Positions 35,152-43,688 of a DNA stretch of 64,000 nt are shown here, piece by piece. Under the pieces are notes generated by a model. The model was not told where the DNA came from. It saw only the letters and a list, made by a program, of their open reading frames with translations, and ran no database searches. The DNA comes from Flammeovirga aprica JL-4 (lineage in GTDB: Bacteria > Bacteroidota > Bacteroidia > Cytophagales > Flammeovirgaceae). The position numbers and the translations under genes were made by a program. Position 1 is the first letter of the stretch, and each line of letters opens with the position of its first letter. The DNA is taken from the NCBI RefSeq assembly GCF_012844305.1, contig NZ_JABANE010000001.1, positions 1 to 64,000 of the forward strand, given 5' to 3'.

Positions 35152-36294
35152 ATGGTACAAGAAAGTTTAGACACCCAAAAAATGGTCGCTGACTCAGTGC
35201 AGCGTTTCGGCGAAAAACACATCGCCCCACATAGAGATAAATGGGATGACGAAGAGCATTTCCCAGTAGAAGTTTTCCACAAGCTTGGAGAACTCGGATT
35301 GATGGGAATTCTAGTTCCAGAAGAATACGGCGGAACTGGCTTGGGCTATAATGAGTACGTCACAGCAATCTCTGAATTAGCCTATTTTGATCCAGGTATA
35401 GCATTATCTTTAGCTGCTCACAATTCTTTATGCACAAATCATATTCTAATGTTCGGAAACGAAGAACAGAAGCAGAAATGGTTGCCAAAGCTGGCTTCTG
35501 GCGAGTGGATCGGTGCTTGGGGCTTGACAGAGCCGAATACAGGTTCTGATGCTGGCAATATGATGACTGTAGCAAAGAAAGAGGGTAATGAATGGGTGAT
35601 CAATGGCTCTAAAAACTTTATCACGCATGGTAAATCAGGAAATATTGCCGTTGTAATGGCACGTACGGGAGAGAAAGGGGATAAGCATGCCATGACTGCT
35701 TTTGTAGTAGAAAGAGGCACGAAAGGCTTTTCTGGAGGAAGAAAAGAAAGAAAGCTGGGGATGCGTACTTCAGAGACAACAGAAATGATTTTTGAAGATT
35801 GCAGAGTATCTGAAGCCAATGTATTAGGAGAAGTAGGAGAAGGGTTTGTACAAGCTTTGAAAATATTGGACGGTGGAAGAATATCAATTGCTGCGTTAGG
35901 ACTTGGTATTGCCAATGGTGCATTGAAATGTGCTATTCAGTATTCCAAAGAAAGAAAACAGTTTGGAAAGTCAATTTCTTCGTTTCAAGGTATTTCTTTT
36001 AAATTGGCTGATATGGCCACTCAAGTAGAAGCTTCAAGGCTTTTGATCAAAGAAGCGATTATCAAGAAACAAAGAGGTGAGAATATCAATAAGGCTTCGG
36101 CTATGGCTAAATACTACGCTTCTGAAGTTGCAGTGAAATGTGCGGATGAAGCAGTACAGATTTTTGGAGGGTATGGTTTCACTAAGGACTATCCAGTAGA
36201 AAAGTATTATAGAGATGCCAAGCTTTGTACAATTGGAGAGGGAACTTCCAATATTCAGAAATTAGTCATCAGCAGATGTTTGTTGGATGAATAA
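35152..36294 (+). CDS. acyl-CoA dehydrogenase
   Basis: FAD enzyme of fatty or branched-chain amino acid beta-oxidation, 380 residues from ATG 35152; the longer frame opens at a TTG with a low-complexity Asn/His-rich tail. Motifs are GEWIGAWGLTEPNTGSDAG, WVINGSKNFITHG, KLGMRTSETTEMIFEDC, RKQFGKSISSFQ and AVQIFGGYGFTKDYPVEKYYRDAK; the catalytic glutamate lies in the latter block (the IGEGTSNIQ end). The substrate (short chain or isovaleryl) cannot be decided. Monocistronic. Confidence 0.93.
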   Translation: MVQESLDTQKMVADSVQRFGEKHIAPHRDKWDDEEHFPVEVFHKLGELGLMGILVPEEYGGTGLGYNEYVTAISELAYFDPGIALSLAAHNSLCTNHILMFGNEEQKQKWLPKLASGEWIGAWGLTEPNTGSDAGNMMTVAKKEGNEWVINGSKNFITHGKSGNIAVVMARTGEKGDKHAMTAFVVERGTKGFSGGRKERKLGMRTSETTEMIFEDCRVSEANVLGEVGEGFVQALKILDGGRISIAALGLGIANGALKCAIQYSKERKQFGKSISSFQGISFKLADMATQVEASRLLIKEAIIKKQRGENINKASAMAKYYASEVAVKCADEAVQIFGGYGFTKDYPVEKYYRDAKLCTIGEGTSNIQKLVISRCLLDE

Positions 36295-36315
36295 TTGAAA
36301 AGTTTGAAGCATAAA

Positions 36316-36354
36316 AAAAAGAGATGAATTCTTATGAGGAATTCATCTCTTTTT
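36316..36354 (+). terminator. terminator after the acyl-CoA dehydrogenase gene
   Basis: AAAAAGAGATGAATTC / GAATTCATCTCTTTTT, a perfect 16-base-pair stem with a 7-base loop; T tails on both strands so it can also end the convergent PspC gene. Confidence 0.92.
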
Positions 36355-36379
36355 ATTTATCATTAAATTCTGATTAATT

Positions 36380-36580
36380 CTAATAGAAGTAGGTATCGTC
36401 TTTAGGCATGATAAAAGCCATCAATACATAAGCTACTGCAGTTGTACCGAAACTGAAAAATAAACTAAGTACGAAACCTAAACGAACTGCTGTTGGATCA
36501 ATATTAAAATATTTACCAAGACCTCCGCAAACACCGGAGAAAATCGAATTTGATGTTGATTTTACTAATTTCTTTGACAT
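36380..36580 (-). CDS. PspC domain membrane protein
   Basis: A 66-residue protein matching the PspC domain: KLVKSTSNSIFSGVCGGLGKYF at the N-terminus, IDPTAVRLGFVLSLFFSFGTTAVAYVLMAFIMP with one long hydrophobic stretch. PspC-type proteins sense envelope stress in other bacteria. It is the minimal form, with no extra domain and no psp operon nearby. Confidence 0.9.
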   Translation of the reverse strand: MSKKLVKSTSNSIFSGVCGGLGKYFNIDPTAVRLGFVLSLFFSFGTTAVAYVLMAFIMPKDDTYFY

Positions 36581-36744
36581 AGTTATTATTGTTATTTCTT
36601 TTTATTTGACACTTATTTACATATACGGTATTCAACCAAAAAGGATGCATGGAAATAAGAGTTTTTTAGCTGAATTTTATTGATAGGGGTGGTATTGCAA
36701 ATAGTGATTTCTGCTTACTTTAAAAATACGAAAAAATATAGGCA

Positions 36745-36779
36745 TAAAAAAAACCTTCAGAACGAATTCTGAAGGTTTT
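36745..36779 (-). terminator. terminator of tRNA-Ser
   Basis: AAAACCTTCAGAA / TTCTGAAGGTTTT, 13 base pairs closed by a CGAA tetraloop (TTCG on the minus strand), then a run of Ts on the minus strand. Confidence 0.9.
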
Positions 36780-36784
36780 ACTTG

Positions 36785-36869
36785 CAGAGAGTGAGGGATT
36801 CGAACCCCCGGTACCTCGCGGTACAATGGTTTTCAAGACCACCGCATTCGACCACTCTGCCAACTCTCT
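36785..36869 (-). tRNA. tRNA-Ser (TGA)
   Basis: An 85-base class II tRNA: acceptor AGAGAGT/ACTCTCT, D arm GCAGAGTGGTCGAATGC, anticodon loop TCTTGAAA with anticodon TGA, long variable arm TACCGCGAGGTA, T loop GGTTCGAATCC, discriminator G, no encoded CCA. Confidence 0.94.
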
Positions 36870-36955
36870 GTGTCATTGGACGGGTGCAAATATGCACGCT
36901 CAATTTGAATTATCCAACCTTTTATGAAATAAAAAATCTAAATAAAATTAAATTT

Positions 36956-37906
36956 TCATCTAAAATCCTCAGGTTCATTACTCTTAGCCCAAAGCTGTGC
37001 TTCTTCAATTGTTGTATTAATTTGAAACCCTATTAGAAGTATCATAGCGATAGTATAAATCCACCCCATCATTCCCATGATTGCTCCTAGTGATCCATAG
37101 AGGATGTCATAAGAGTTGAAGGTGTCAAGGTATAATCCAAATAACAGGGAAACGGCTATAGACAACGTGGTAGCTACAACAGACCCAGGGTTGAAGATTC
37201 TCTTCTTCATTACTTCACTTGGTGCATACTTGAAAATCAGAGTGATGTTTAAGAAGAAAATAAAAATAATGAGTAATAAACGGAGGGTCAGCAATGAATA
37301 AAGGGTAAATTGATTGTTCAGGAAACCGATATCATGCAGGTGTTCCAGAAAGTGTTTTCCTGTGATCAATAAGAATGATGAAAGGAACAGTGTAAGCAGG
37401 AAAAGAATAGTAAGGTATAATGCTACTCTAAATTGCTCAAAAAGAGACCTTTTATCTTCGAGATGATAACAGCTATTGAAGGCATTCATTAAAGTTCTCA
37501 TTCCTGTGGTGGCCACATAGGTAGCACCAAGAAAACCAAAAGAAAGCAATCCTCCTCTAGACCTGCCTGTAAGGTCTTGGATAGGTCCTTCTATGGCTTG
37601 ATATACATATTGTGGCAACATTTCCTCTCTGAAAATTTTAAACATCATGTCCACTTGACTGCTAGGAACATAAGATAAAAGAGTAGAGAAAAAAAGGATA
37701 AAAGGAAGCATGGCAAGACTAAAGCTAAAAGCAATAGCCTGACCTCTCTGTAAAAGGTCGTTTTGCTCTATTCTATGCATGAGTGCCTTGATAAAAGTAT
37801 AAAAAGATACTTTGGTGTGCGGTACTCTGGTGCTTGTGAGATAATGGGTGATTTTCTGATAAACACCCTGTTCCTTTATTTTATTTTTTATGTCTTTCTT
37901 AGTCAA
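36956..37906 (-). CDS. YihY/virulence factor BrkB family membrane protein
   Basis: A 316-residue polytopic protein with about six helices. Family marks are RGQAIAFSFSLAMLPFILFFSTLLSYVP in the first helix, MRTLMNAFNSCYHLEDKR before the third and PGSVVATTLSIAVSLLFGLYL near the fifth. Once called ribonuclease BN; that activity is not supported for this family. Function unknown. Its start lies only seven bases from the stop of the thioesterase gene, so they are co-transcribed. Confidence 0.9.
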   Translation of the reverse strand: MTKKDIKNKIKEQGVYQKITHYLTSTRVPHTKVSFYTFIKALMHRIEQNDLLQRGQAIAFSFSLAMLPFILFFSTLLSYVPSSQVDMMFKIFREEMLPQYVYQAIEGPIQDLTGRSRGGLLSFGFLGATYVATTGMRTLMNAFNSCYHLEDKRSLFEQFRVALYLTILFLLTLFLSSFLLITGKHFLEHLHDIGFLNNQFTLYSLLTLRLLLIIFIFFLNITLIFKYAPSEVMKKRIFNPGSVVATTLSIAVSLLFGLYLDTFNSYDILYGSLGAIMGMMGWIYTIAMILLIGFQINTTIEEAQLWAKSNEPEDFR

Positions 37907-37912
37907 TCTATT

Positions 37913-38326
37913 CTAATTTTCTGAAAAGAAAGGGGCAATACAGTCCAAAAATCTTTGGGGTGCTCTGCATGGTCGGTAAGTAGAACTGCTCATAAAAGCG
38001 AGTTTTGTCCATCCTTTGTGGAGCAATTCCCCTGCTTCATTAGTGATCTCATATTCAAACATGAGCTTCACTGTTGGCTTTTCCACTAATCTAGTAGTAA
38101 TCGTTAAGAGGTCGTCGTACTTAGCCGGTTTGATGTATTTGGAATAGTTTTCCAATACAGGCAGCATTACACCGTCAGCTTCCATTTCTTTATAACTCAT
38201 CCCTAAACTTCTTAATGCCTCTGTTCTTCCTATTTCGAAGAATTTGGCATAATGACCATAATAAACAAAGCCCATTTGGTCAGTATCAGCATAATTGATG
38301 CGTATTTGTGTTTGACGAGTTAACAT
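37913..38326 (-). CDS. YbgC/FadM-type acyl-CoA thioesterase
   Basis: Hot-dog fold thioesterase, 137 residues from ATG 38326. The family start RINYADTDQMGFVYYGHYAKFFEIGRTEALR follows at once and carries the catalytic aspartate (ADTDQMG). A longer frame begins at 38401 but adds 25 residues before this conserved start. Probably hydrolyses short acyl-CoAs. Gene order places it upstream of YihY with a 7-base gap. Confidence 0.88.
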   Translation of the reverse strand: MLTRQTQIRINYADTDQMGFVYYGHYAKFFEIGRTEALRSLGMSYKEMEADGVMLPVLENYSKYIKPAKYDDLLTITTRLVEKPTVKLMFEYEITNEAGELLHKGWTKLAFMSSSTYRPCRAPQRFLDCIAPFFSEN

Positions 38327-38436
38327 TTGAAATTCACTTTTACTATTAATTGTGTAAATATAAGCATCTGATTTCTCAAAATCGGTAATTTTAATCTCCA
38401 ATTTTCTGACGCGTCCTGCAGGCTTATTTGAGATAT

Positions 38437-38476
38437 AAAAAAATCACTTCCATGTACAAGACAGAGAAGTGATTTT
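38437..38476 (-). terminator. terminator downstream of dnaJ and the hairpin element
   Basis: AAAATCACTTC / GAAGTGATTTT, 11 base pairs with a 15-base loop; on the minus strand it ends in seven Ts. The dnaJ transcript would carry the hairpin element between its stop and this terminator. Confidence 0.8.
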
Positions 38477-38495
38477 GTATTAATAAGTAATAAGA

Positions 38496-38632
38496 CAAAA
38501 TTAATTAATACCAATTCTTATTATTTTTTACGATTACTGCCTTAAAAAAACGATCAATAGAACCACTATTCATTCGTTTTTTTGCGTTGTACTCGCAGAA
38601 AATAATTAAGAATTAATTGTCAATTATTTTTG
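38496..38632 (-). repeat. long hairpin element, copy 2 (3'-UTR family)
   Basis: On the minus strand this 137-base region folds into one long hairpin with the loop TGGTT (38561-38565). Its core 38531-38594 aligns without gaps to 6424-6487 with 56 of 64 bases identical, including the perfectly conserved apical AATAGTGGTTCTATT. Lower arms pair as well: AATTCTTAATTATTTT faces AATTCTTATTATTTT in complementary sense. It starts about 38 bases after the dnaJ stop, same orientation as dnaJ, and ends 20 bases before an intrinsic terminator. Confidence 0.8.
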
Positions 38633-38670
38633 GCTTAGAACTTTAAATTCTTTTCTAATGAATTCAGTGC

Positions 38671-39834
38671 CTATTGAGCAAAGAAATCTTTCATTCTAGA
38701 GAAGAAGTTTTTACGTTTTTCTTGCTTATGCTCCTTTGTAGGGCTGAAGTTTTTGTGATCTCTCAGTTTTTTCAAAATATCTTTCTCTTCTGAAGAAAGT
38801 TTGATTGGAGTGAAAACAGAGATATGGATCAATTGATCACCAACGCCATAACCGTTGATATCACGAATACCTTTTCCTCTTAAGCGAAGCACTTTACCAC
38901 TTTGAGTACCGGCATCAATTGGCACTTTTACAGAGCCAGTCAATGTAGGGATTTCAACAGTAGTACCTAAAGCGGCATCCATAAAGCTTAGGTGTAATTC
39001 AAAGTGAATATTTTCACCGTCTCTATGAAGTTGCTCATCTTCGATAGCTTCAATCACAATAAGAAGATCACCAGGAACACCACCACCTTTAGGCATGTTA
39101 CCTTTACCTCTCATTGAAAGTTGCATACCGTCATCCACTCCTGGAGGGATATTGATTGCCACTTCCTCTTCAGTGTAAACACGTCCTTCACCATGGCAAT
39201 GCTCACATTTTGTCTTGATGATTTTACCTTCACCATTACAAGTAGGACAAGTAGTTTGAGACACCATCTGTCCCAACATAGTGTTGACCACCTTTTGAAC
39301 TTGTCCAGAGCCATGACATTGATGACATGTGTCTAAGTCAGTGCCATTTTTCGCACCAGTACCATTACAGTGCTCACACGAAGTATAGCGTTTGATTCTA
39401 ACTTTCTTCTCAACCCCTTTGGCCATTTCCTGAAGGTTAAGCTTTAGTTTGATTCTTAAGTTAGAACCTTTTCTCTGACGACGGCCTCCGCCACCGCCAC
39501 CTCCGAAGAAGTCGCCGAATGGGCTTCCACCACCACCGAAGATATCGCCGAAGTGAGAGAATATGTCATCCATATTCATACCTCCGCCACCGCCGAAGCC
39601 ACCAGAACCGTCAAATGCCTGATGTCCGAAACGATCATATTGAGCACGTTTCTGGTCGTCGCTCAATATTTCATAAGCTTCTGCAGCCTCTTTGAATTTC
39701 TCTTCCGCCGCTGCGTCATCCGGGTTTTTATCCGGGTGATATTTGATAGCTACTTTTCTGTATGCCTTCTTTATCTCACTACTCGAAGCGTCTTTACTGA
39801 CACCAAGAACTTCGTAATAATCTGCCTTTGCCAT
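38671..39834 (-). CDS. dnaJ: chaperone protein DnaJ
   Basis: Hsp40 co-chaperone that delivers substrates to DnaK. The J domain (1-70) has HPD at 33-35; a long Gly/Phe-rich linker follows ([13 protein letters not shown]...GGGGGGRRQ). Four CxxCxGxG zinc motifs are present ([32 protein letters not shown]), then the substrate-binding C-terminal domains. Length 387 is normal. It follows grpE after a 17-base gap; dnaK is not in the window. Confidence 0.97.
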   Translation of the reverse strand: MAKADYYEVLGVSKDASSSEIKKAYRKVAIKYHPDKNPDDAAAEEKFKEAAEAYEILSDDQKRAQYDRFGHQAFDGSGGFGGGGGMNMDDIFSHFGDIFGGGGSPFGDFFGGGGGGGRRQRKGSNLRIKLKLNLQEMAKGVEKKVRIKRYTSCEHCNGTGAKNGTDLDTCHQCHGSGQVQKVVNTMLGQMVSQTTCPTCNGEGKIIKTKCEHCHGEGRVYTEEEVAINIPPGVDDGMQLSMRGKGNMPKGGGVPGDLLIVIEAIEDEQLHRDGENIHFELHLSFMDAALGTTVEIPTLTGSVKVPIDAGTQSGKVLRLRGKGIRDINGYGVGDQLIHISVFTPIKLSSEEKDILKKLRDHKNFSPTKEHKQEKRKNFFSRMKDFFAQ

Positions 39835-39851
39835 AAATAGGATTTATAAAA

Positions 39852-40415
39852 TTACTGACCGACTACTACCTTCGCGTAGCGGATTACTTTATCGTTCAAC
39901 GTGTAGCCTTTTTCTACAACGTCAACAATCTTGTCTTTAAACTCTTCAGTAGGAGCAGGGATTTGAGTGATTGCATCGTGGAAATCAGTGTTTAACTCTT
40001 TTCCAGTAGCATCCTCCATTTGTTTTAAACCTTGTCCTTCTAAAGTTTTAAGCATTTTATCTTTAATCATCACAACGCCGTCAAGCACAGGCTTCACTTC
40101 TTCGTTTTCAGATTTTGTATTTGCAATTGCTCTTTCTAAATCATCGATAGTAGGGATGATTGCTGAAAGTACTTTTTCACTAGCAGTTTTTGTAAGGTCA
40201 ACTTTCTCTTTCGCAGTACGTTTACGGAAGTTGTCAAATTCAGAGTATAAACGAAGGTATTTATTCTTCATTTCTGCTAACTCTTGTGCTAGTTTGTCAG
40301 TTTCAGAAACTTCTTCTTGCGTTTCTTCAGTTTGTTCTTCAGTAGTTTCAGAACTAGTTTCTTCTACTTGTTCCTCTTTGTTTTCGATATTTTCTTTTTC
40401 TTTATTTTCTGCCAT
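39852..40415 (-). CDS. grpE: nucleotide exchange factor GrpE
   Basis: Releases ADP from DnaK. A highly acidic N-terminal tail of about 45 residues (Glu and Thr rich) leads into the long helix with MKNKYLRLYSEFDNFRKRTAKE, then the family core PTIDDLERAI, and the beta domain ending GYTLNDKVIRYAKVVVG. First gene of the grpE-dnaJ operon. Upstream is a CIRCE-like half site at 40515-40523. Confidence 0.95.
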   Translation of the reverse strand: MAENKEKENIENKEEQVEETSSETTEEQTEETQEEVSETDKLAQELAEMKNKYLRLYSEFDNFRKRTAKEKVDLTKTASEKVLSAIIPTIDDLERAIANTKSENEEVKPVLDGVVMIKDKMLKTLEGQGLKQMEDATGKELNTDFHDAITQIPAPTEEFKDKIVDVVEKGYTLNDKVIRYAKVVVGQ

Positions 40416-40514
40416 TTCGGTACTTTTTTCTAGTCTAAAATTACATCACGTAGCTTTTCAACAATATTGCCAAGGCGGTTATTCAGGTCAAACTGTCCTG
40501 AAATACCATGACAA

Positions 40515-40523
40515 GAGTGCTAA
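40515..40523 (-). promoter_or_regulatory. CIRCE-like half site upstream of grpE
   Basis: TTAGCACTC on the minus strand, identical to the left half of the HrcA operator CIRCE, 100 bases before the grpE ATG. The right half (GAGTGCTAA after nine bases) is absent. TGTCA/TGACA repeats surround it. Heat-shock control is plausible but unproven. Confidence 0.25.
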
Positions 40524-40576
40524 ATTGTTGACATTCTGTCTTTTTTTCTGTCAGGAAAAGAATATCAAATCATACA

Positions 40577-40611
40577 AAAACCTTGTACAATGCGCAATTA
40601 TACAAGGTTTT
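40577..40611 (-). terminator. terminator of the M20 amidohydrolase gene
   Basis: AAAACCTTGTA / TACAAGGTTTT, 11 base pairs with a 13-base loop; on the minus strand followed by TTTTTG. Confidence 0.75.
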
Positions 40612-40681
40612 CAAAAGTGATAATATTTTTAATGGAATTTATTAAGCAATTAATAAATATATTTTTCTCATTAATGAATGC

Positions 40682-41878
40682 TTAACCTTTGAAATTCAAT
40701 TCATTCAAGGCTAACCAAGTCATCAGTCCTACACCAATTTCAAGAGCATCTTCGTCGATGTCAAAAGTTGGCGTGTGAACTGAAGAAACAATTCCTTTTT
40801 CTTCATTTCTTGTTCCCAAACGGTAGAAGCAAGAGTCCATTTCTTGAGAGTAGTAAGAAAAATCTTCTGCTGCTAACCAGATATCCAAATCAACTACGTT
40901 TTCTTCTCCTAAGAATTCAATTGCAGCCGCTTTGTTTCTTCTTGTCAACTCCGGTTCGTTTACTAGGAAAGGATAACCTTTTTGAATGTCCATGTCCACA
41001 GTAGCACCCATGCCTTCAGCAATCCCCTTTGCAATACTAGTGATACGCTCATGTGCTTCCATTCTCCATTCTTCGTTCATCGTACGGAATGTACCTTTCA
41101 CTTTTACCTCATTAGGAATCACGTTAGTAGCACCAAATGCTCTTACGTCACCAAATGATAAAACTGAAGGGATTTTTGGAGCAGCATATCTACTTACAAT
41201 TTGCTGTAGAGCTACAATAATATGTGATGTGATCACAATAGGGTCAATATTTTTTTCAGGCATTGCACCATGTCCACCTTTACCTTTTACAGTAAAATAG
41301 ATTTCATCAGCACTGGCCATATACATCCCTTCTCTGAAGCCTACTTTGCCACAGTCAATAAATGGCATCACATGCTGTCCGATCATTTTAGAAGGAGTTG
41401 GATTTTTAAGTGCTCCATCTTTGATCATTAAAGAAGCACCTCCAGGTAGTTTTTCTTCACCAGGTTGGAAAATCAGTTTCACAGTTCCTTCAAACTCATT
41501 TTTGATAGATTGTAAAATCTGAGCTGTACCTAAAAGTGAGGTCGTATGAACATCATGACCACATGCATGCATTACGCCTTCATTTTTAGATTTATAAGGA
41601 ACGTCATTTTCTTCAATAATAGGAAGAGCATCCATATCACCTCTTAATGCAATCACTTTAGAGTCAGGGTTATTACCTTTGATTAAACCAACTACACCTG
41701 TTTCCGCTACACCTTCTTGCACTTCTATACCATAACTTCTAAGCTTTTCGGCTACAAATTTTGCTGTTTCAAATTCCTGATACGATAATTCAGGGTTTGC
41801 ATGAAGATGTCTTCTATTGGCAACAATCTCATCAAGGTTCTCTTTTACAGAACTTTTGATTTTTTCAATTAAACTCAT
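40682..41878 (-). CDS. M20 family amidohydrolase
   Basis: Metal-dependent amidohydrolase acting on N-acyl amino acids or related amides, 398 residues. Motifs: RRHLHANPELSYQEFETA, the metal site MHACGHDVHTTSLLG, PGEEKLPGGASLMI with the catalytic glutamates, and GGHGAMPEKNIDP in the lid-dimerisation domain; the C-terminal metal ligand lies in VHTPTFDID. All are intact. Candidates include hippurate or N-acetyl-diaminopimelate hydrolase types; the precise substrate is open. Monocistronic, with a promoter box upstream. Confidence 0.92.
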   Translation of the reverse strand: MSLIEKIKSSVKENLDEIVANRRHLHANPELSYQEFETAKFVAEKLRSYGIEVQEGVAETGVVGLIKGNNPDSKVIALRGDMDALPIIEENDVPYKSKNEGVMHACGHDVHTTSLLGTAQILQSIKNEFEGTVKLIFQPGEEKLPGGASLMIKDGALKNPTPSKMIGQHVMPFIDCGKVGFREGMYMASADEIYFTVKGKGGHGAMPEKNIDPIVITSHIIVALQQIVSRYAAPKIPSVLSFGDVRAFGATNVIPNEVKVKGTFRTMNEEWRMEAHERITSIAKGIAEGMGATVDMDIQKGYPFLVNEPELTRRNKAAAIEFLGEENVVDLDIWLAAEDFSYYSQEMDSCFYRLGTRNEEKGIVSSVHTPTFDIDEDALEIGVGLMTWLALNELNFKG

Positions 41879-41931
41879 CCTATATTTTATTTTAATATTT
41901 GAATCTTAAAACTTACAATAGTTGCTAAGCA

Positions 41932-41939
41932 CAAAGTTA
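41932..41939 (-). promoter_or_regulatory. -7 promoter element for the M20 gene
   Basis: TAACTTTG on the minus strand, 54 bases before the start codon. Single-box match. Confidence 0.4.
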
Positions 41940-41967
41940 CGAATAATCTGTTTCCTAACTTTAATAC

Positions 41968-43344
41968 TTATCTGCCAGCGTTTTTCATTGCATTTTTGGC
42001 AGGGATAATTGAAGCAAAGACTGTGATAGTAGTGACAGTAAGACAGATAATTAAGAAATCTTCCCATCTTGTTTCTACGGGGTAGGCATCAAGAATACCG
42101 TTATTGGCACCAGTACTTATCCATTTGAATTTTTCCTGAGAAAAACAGAAAATATATCCTGATAATAAACCAAATATGGCTCCTGATAGTGCAACTAAAC
42201 TGCCTTCAAAAAGGAAGATTTTACCGATCATTTTATTTGTAGCACCCATTGATTTCAAAATGCTCATGTCATGTCCTTTTTCAATGGAAAGCATTGCGAG
42301 TGCAAAGAAAACGTTGAAAGAGGCGATGCCAAGAATCAGTGCGAATGTGCCATAAGTGAAAAACTTTTCGATTTTCAAGGCCCTTAAAACTTGCGCTTGT
42401 TGTTCCGGTCTAGTTTTAATGACAAAATCATCTCCCAGTACTTTTTTAAGCTCACTTTTTACGTTTTCAGCGGAATATTCGTCTGTTGTCTTAATTTCTA
42501 ATCCTGTTCTTAGGTTGCCGTAGTTCAGCAGGGAATTCGCAAATTTCAACGAAACAATTACAGTAGCTTGGTCAAATTGAGGTTCTGCAACAAACACTCC
42601 TCCTGCTTGTATAATTTTTTTGTTGAACGCTTTGCCAGGGTCTAAAGAAGCTTTTCCTTTTCGTTTCGGATACCAAAACTGAAGCGGATACATGCTGTCT
42701 CTTAATCGGAGGCCCAATTCCTGATAGACTCCCGAACCTACAAGAACATATCTTGTGTCATTACTAAATAGTTTGTTTGTTCCTAATACAACCGTAGTGT
42801 CAATTTGTGTCTGAAGAGCGAAGTTTTCACTTACCCCCTTCATTGTTACCACTTTTTGTTTGTTATTATAAAGGATTAAAACTTTATCTTCAATTATTTC
42901 CGTAATCGCCTTTATACCTTCCACATTTTCTATATTATTTCGAAGTGACCATGTGTAAGGGAATGATTTTCCTTCAGCAGGAATGATCTTCAATTCAGGG
43001 TTATGTCTGTTGAACATTCCCGTCAGTGTTTGTTCCATTCCATTAAATAAAGAAAGTACAATTACTAGTGCAGCAGTACCAAAACCCACACCAATCATCG
43101 CAATATTAGATAACGTTTGTATGAAGTTTTGTTTAATAAATCGTTCCGCTAATCCCTTGTAGGTTCTGCGGATTCTTTTAGGGGAGAATGTAAAAAGTAC
43201 CCCAATGGCCTTTCCCAAGAAGATAATTAAACCAAAAGACATTTGAAGCACTAATACAATGAGCATTAGTGGAATGCTTTTGATATTTCTTTGAGATAGG
43301 AAATATCTTTTTGCTACAAAGAAAGGTAGTCCTGATTTCGACAT
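41968..43344 (-). CDS. LolC/E-type ABC transporter permease
   Basis: A 458-residue inner-membrane permease of the MacB/FtsX class. After an N-terminal segment with one extra hydrophobic stretch, helix 1 (NIAMIGVGFGTAALVIVLSLFNG) is followed by a large periplasmic domain (about 110-340) and three helices with the FtsX-domain motif ALAMLSIEKGHDMSILKSMGATNKMI. This layout matches LolC/LolE, which extract lipoproteins from the inner membrane. No ATPase is next to it, as often in Bacteroidota. A lipoprotein-release role is likely but inferred. Confidence 0.85.
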   Translation of the reverse strand: MSKSGLPFFVAKRYFLSQRNIKSIPLMLIVLVLQMSFGLIIFLGKAIGVLFTFSPKRIRRTYKGLAERFIKQNFIQTLSNIAMIGVGFGTAALVIVLSLFNGMEQTLTGMFNRHNPELKIIPAEGKSFPYTWSLRNNIENVEGIKAITEIIEDKVLILYNNKQKVVTMKGVSENFALQTQIDTTVVLGTNKLFSNDTRYVLVGSGVYQELGLRLRDSMYPLQFWYPKRKGKASLDPGKAFNKKIIQAGGVFVAEPQFDQATVIVSLKFANSLLNYGNLRTGLEIKTTDEYSAENVKSELKKVLGDDFVIKTRPEQQAQVLRALKIEKFFTYGTFALILGIASFNVFFALAMLSIEKGHDMSILKSMGATNKMIGKIFLFEGSLVALSGAIFGLLSGYIFCFSQEKFKWISTGANNGILDAYPVETRWEDFLIICLTVTTITVFASIIPAKNAMKNAGR

Positions 43345-43367
43345 TTACTTTTTTATTAACTTAGCCA

Positions 43368-43375
43368 CAAAGTTA
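43368..43375 (-). promoter_or_regulatory. -7 promoter element for the permease gene
   Basis: TAACTTTG on the minus strand, 24 bases before the ATG. No -33 box recognised. Confidence 0.4.
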
Positions 43376-43529
43376 AGCGTAGAGTTTAATTCTCAATAAT
43401 ATTGTAGTGATAACTTCACTCGAAACTAAAAAAGTTTATCCTTATTATAGAGAATATTGTTGTTTGGGTTTGAATTATTCCAAACAAATAAGTTTATGTT
43501 TATTAAAAAATTGCGTTTGAGAATCAGTT

Positions 43530-43562
43530 TTTGGACTATAAACGCAGAATATCTTAACTTTG
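43530..43562 (+). promoter_or_regulatory. promoter of the WG-repeat gene
   Basis: TTTG at 43530-43533, a 21-base spacer, TAACTTTG at 43555-43562: a full two-box match. It gives a leader of about 120 bases before the ATG at 43689. Confidence 0.65.
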
Positions 43563-43688
43563 AGATTGTAAATAGGTACAGGGAGACAAAACAGCATTTT
43601 GGAAACAGAGCTGTGGGGTCTGATATTAAACTAAATAGCAATCAAATAAATCTTGGATAAAGAATTATCTAATTTAGGAAATAGAAAG

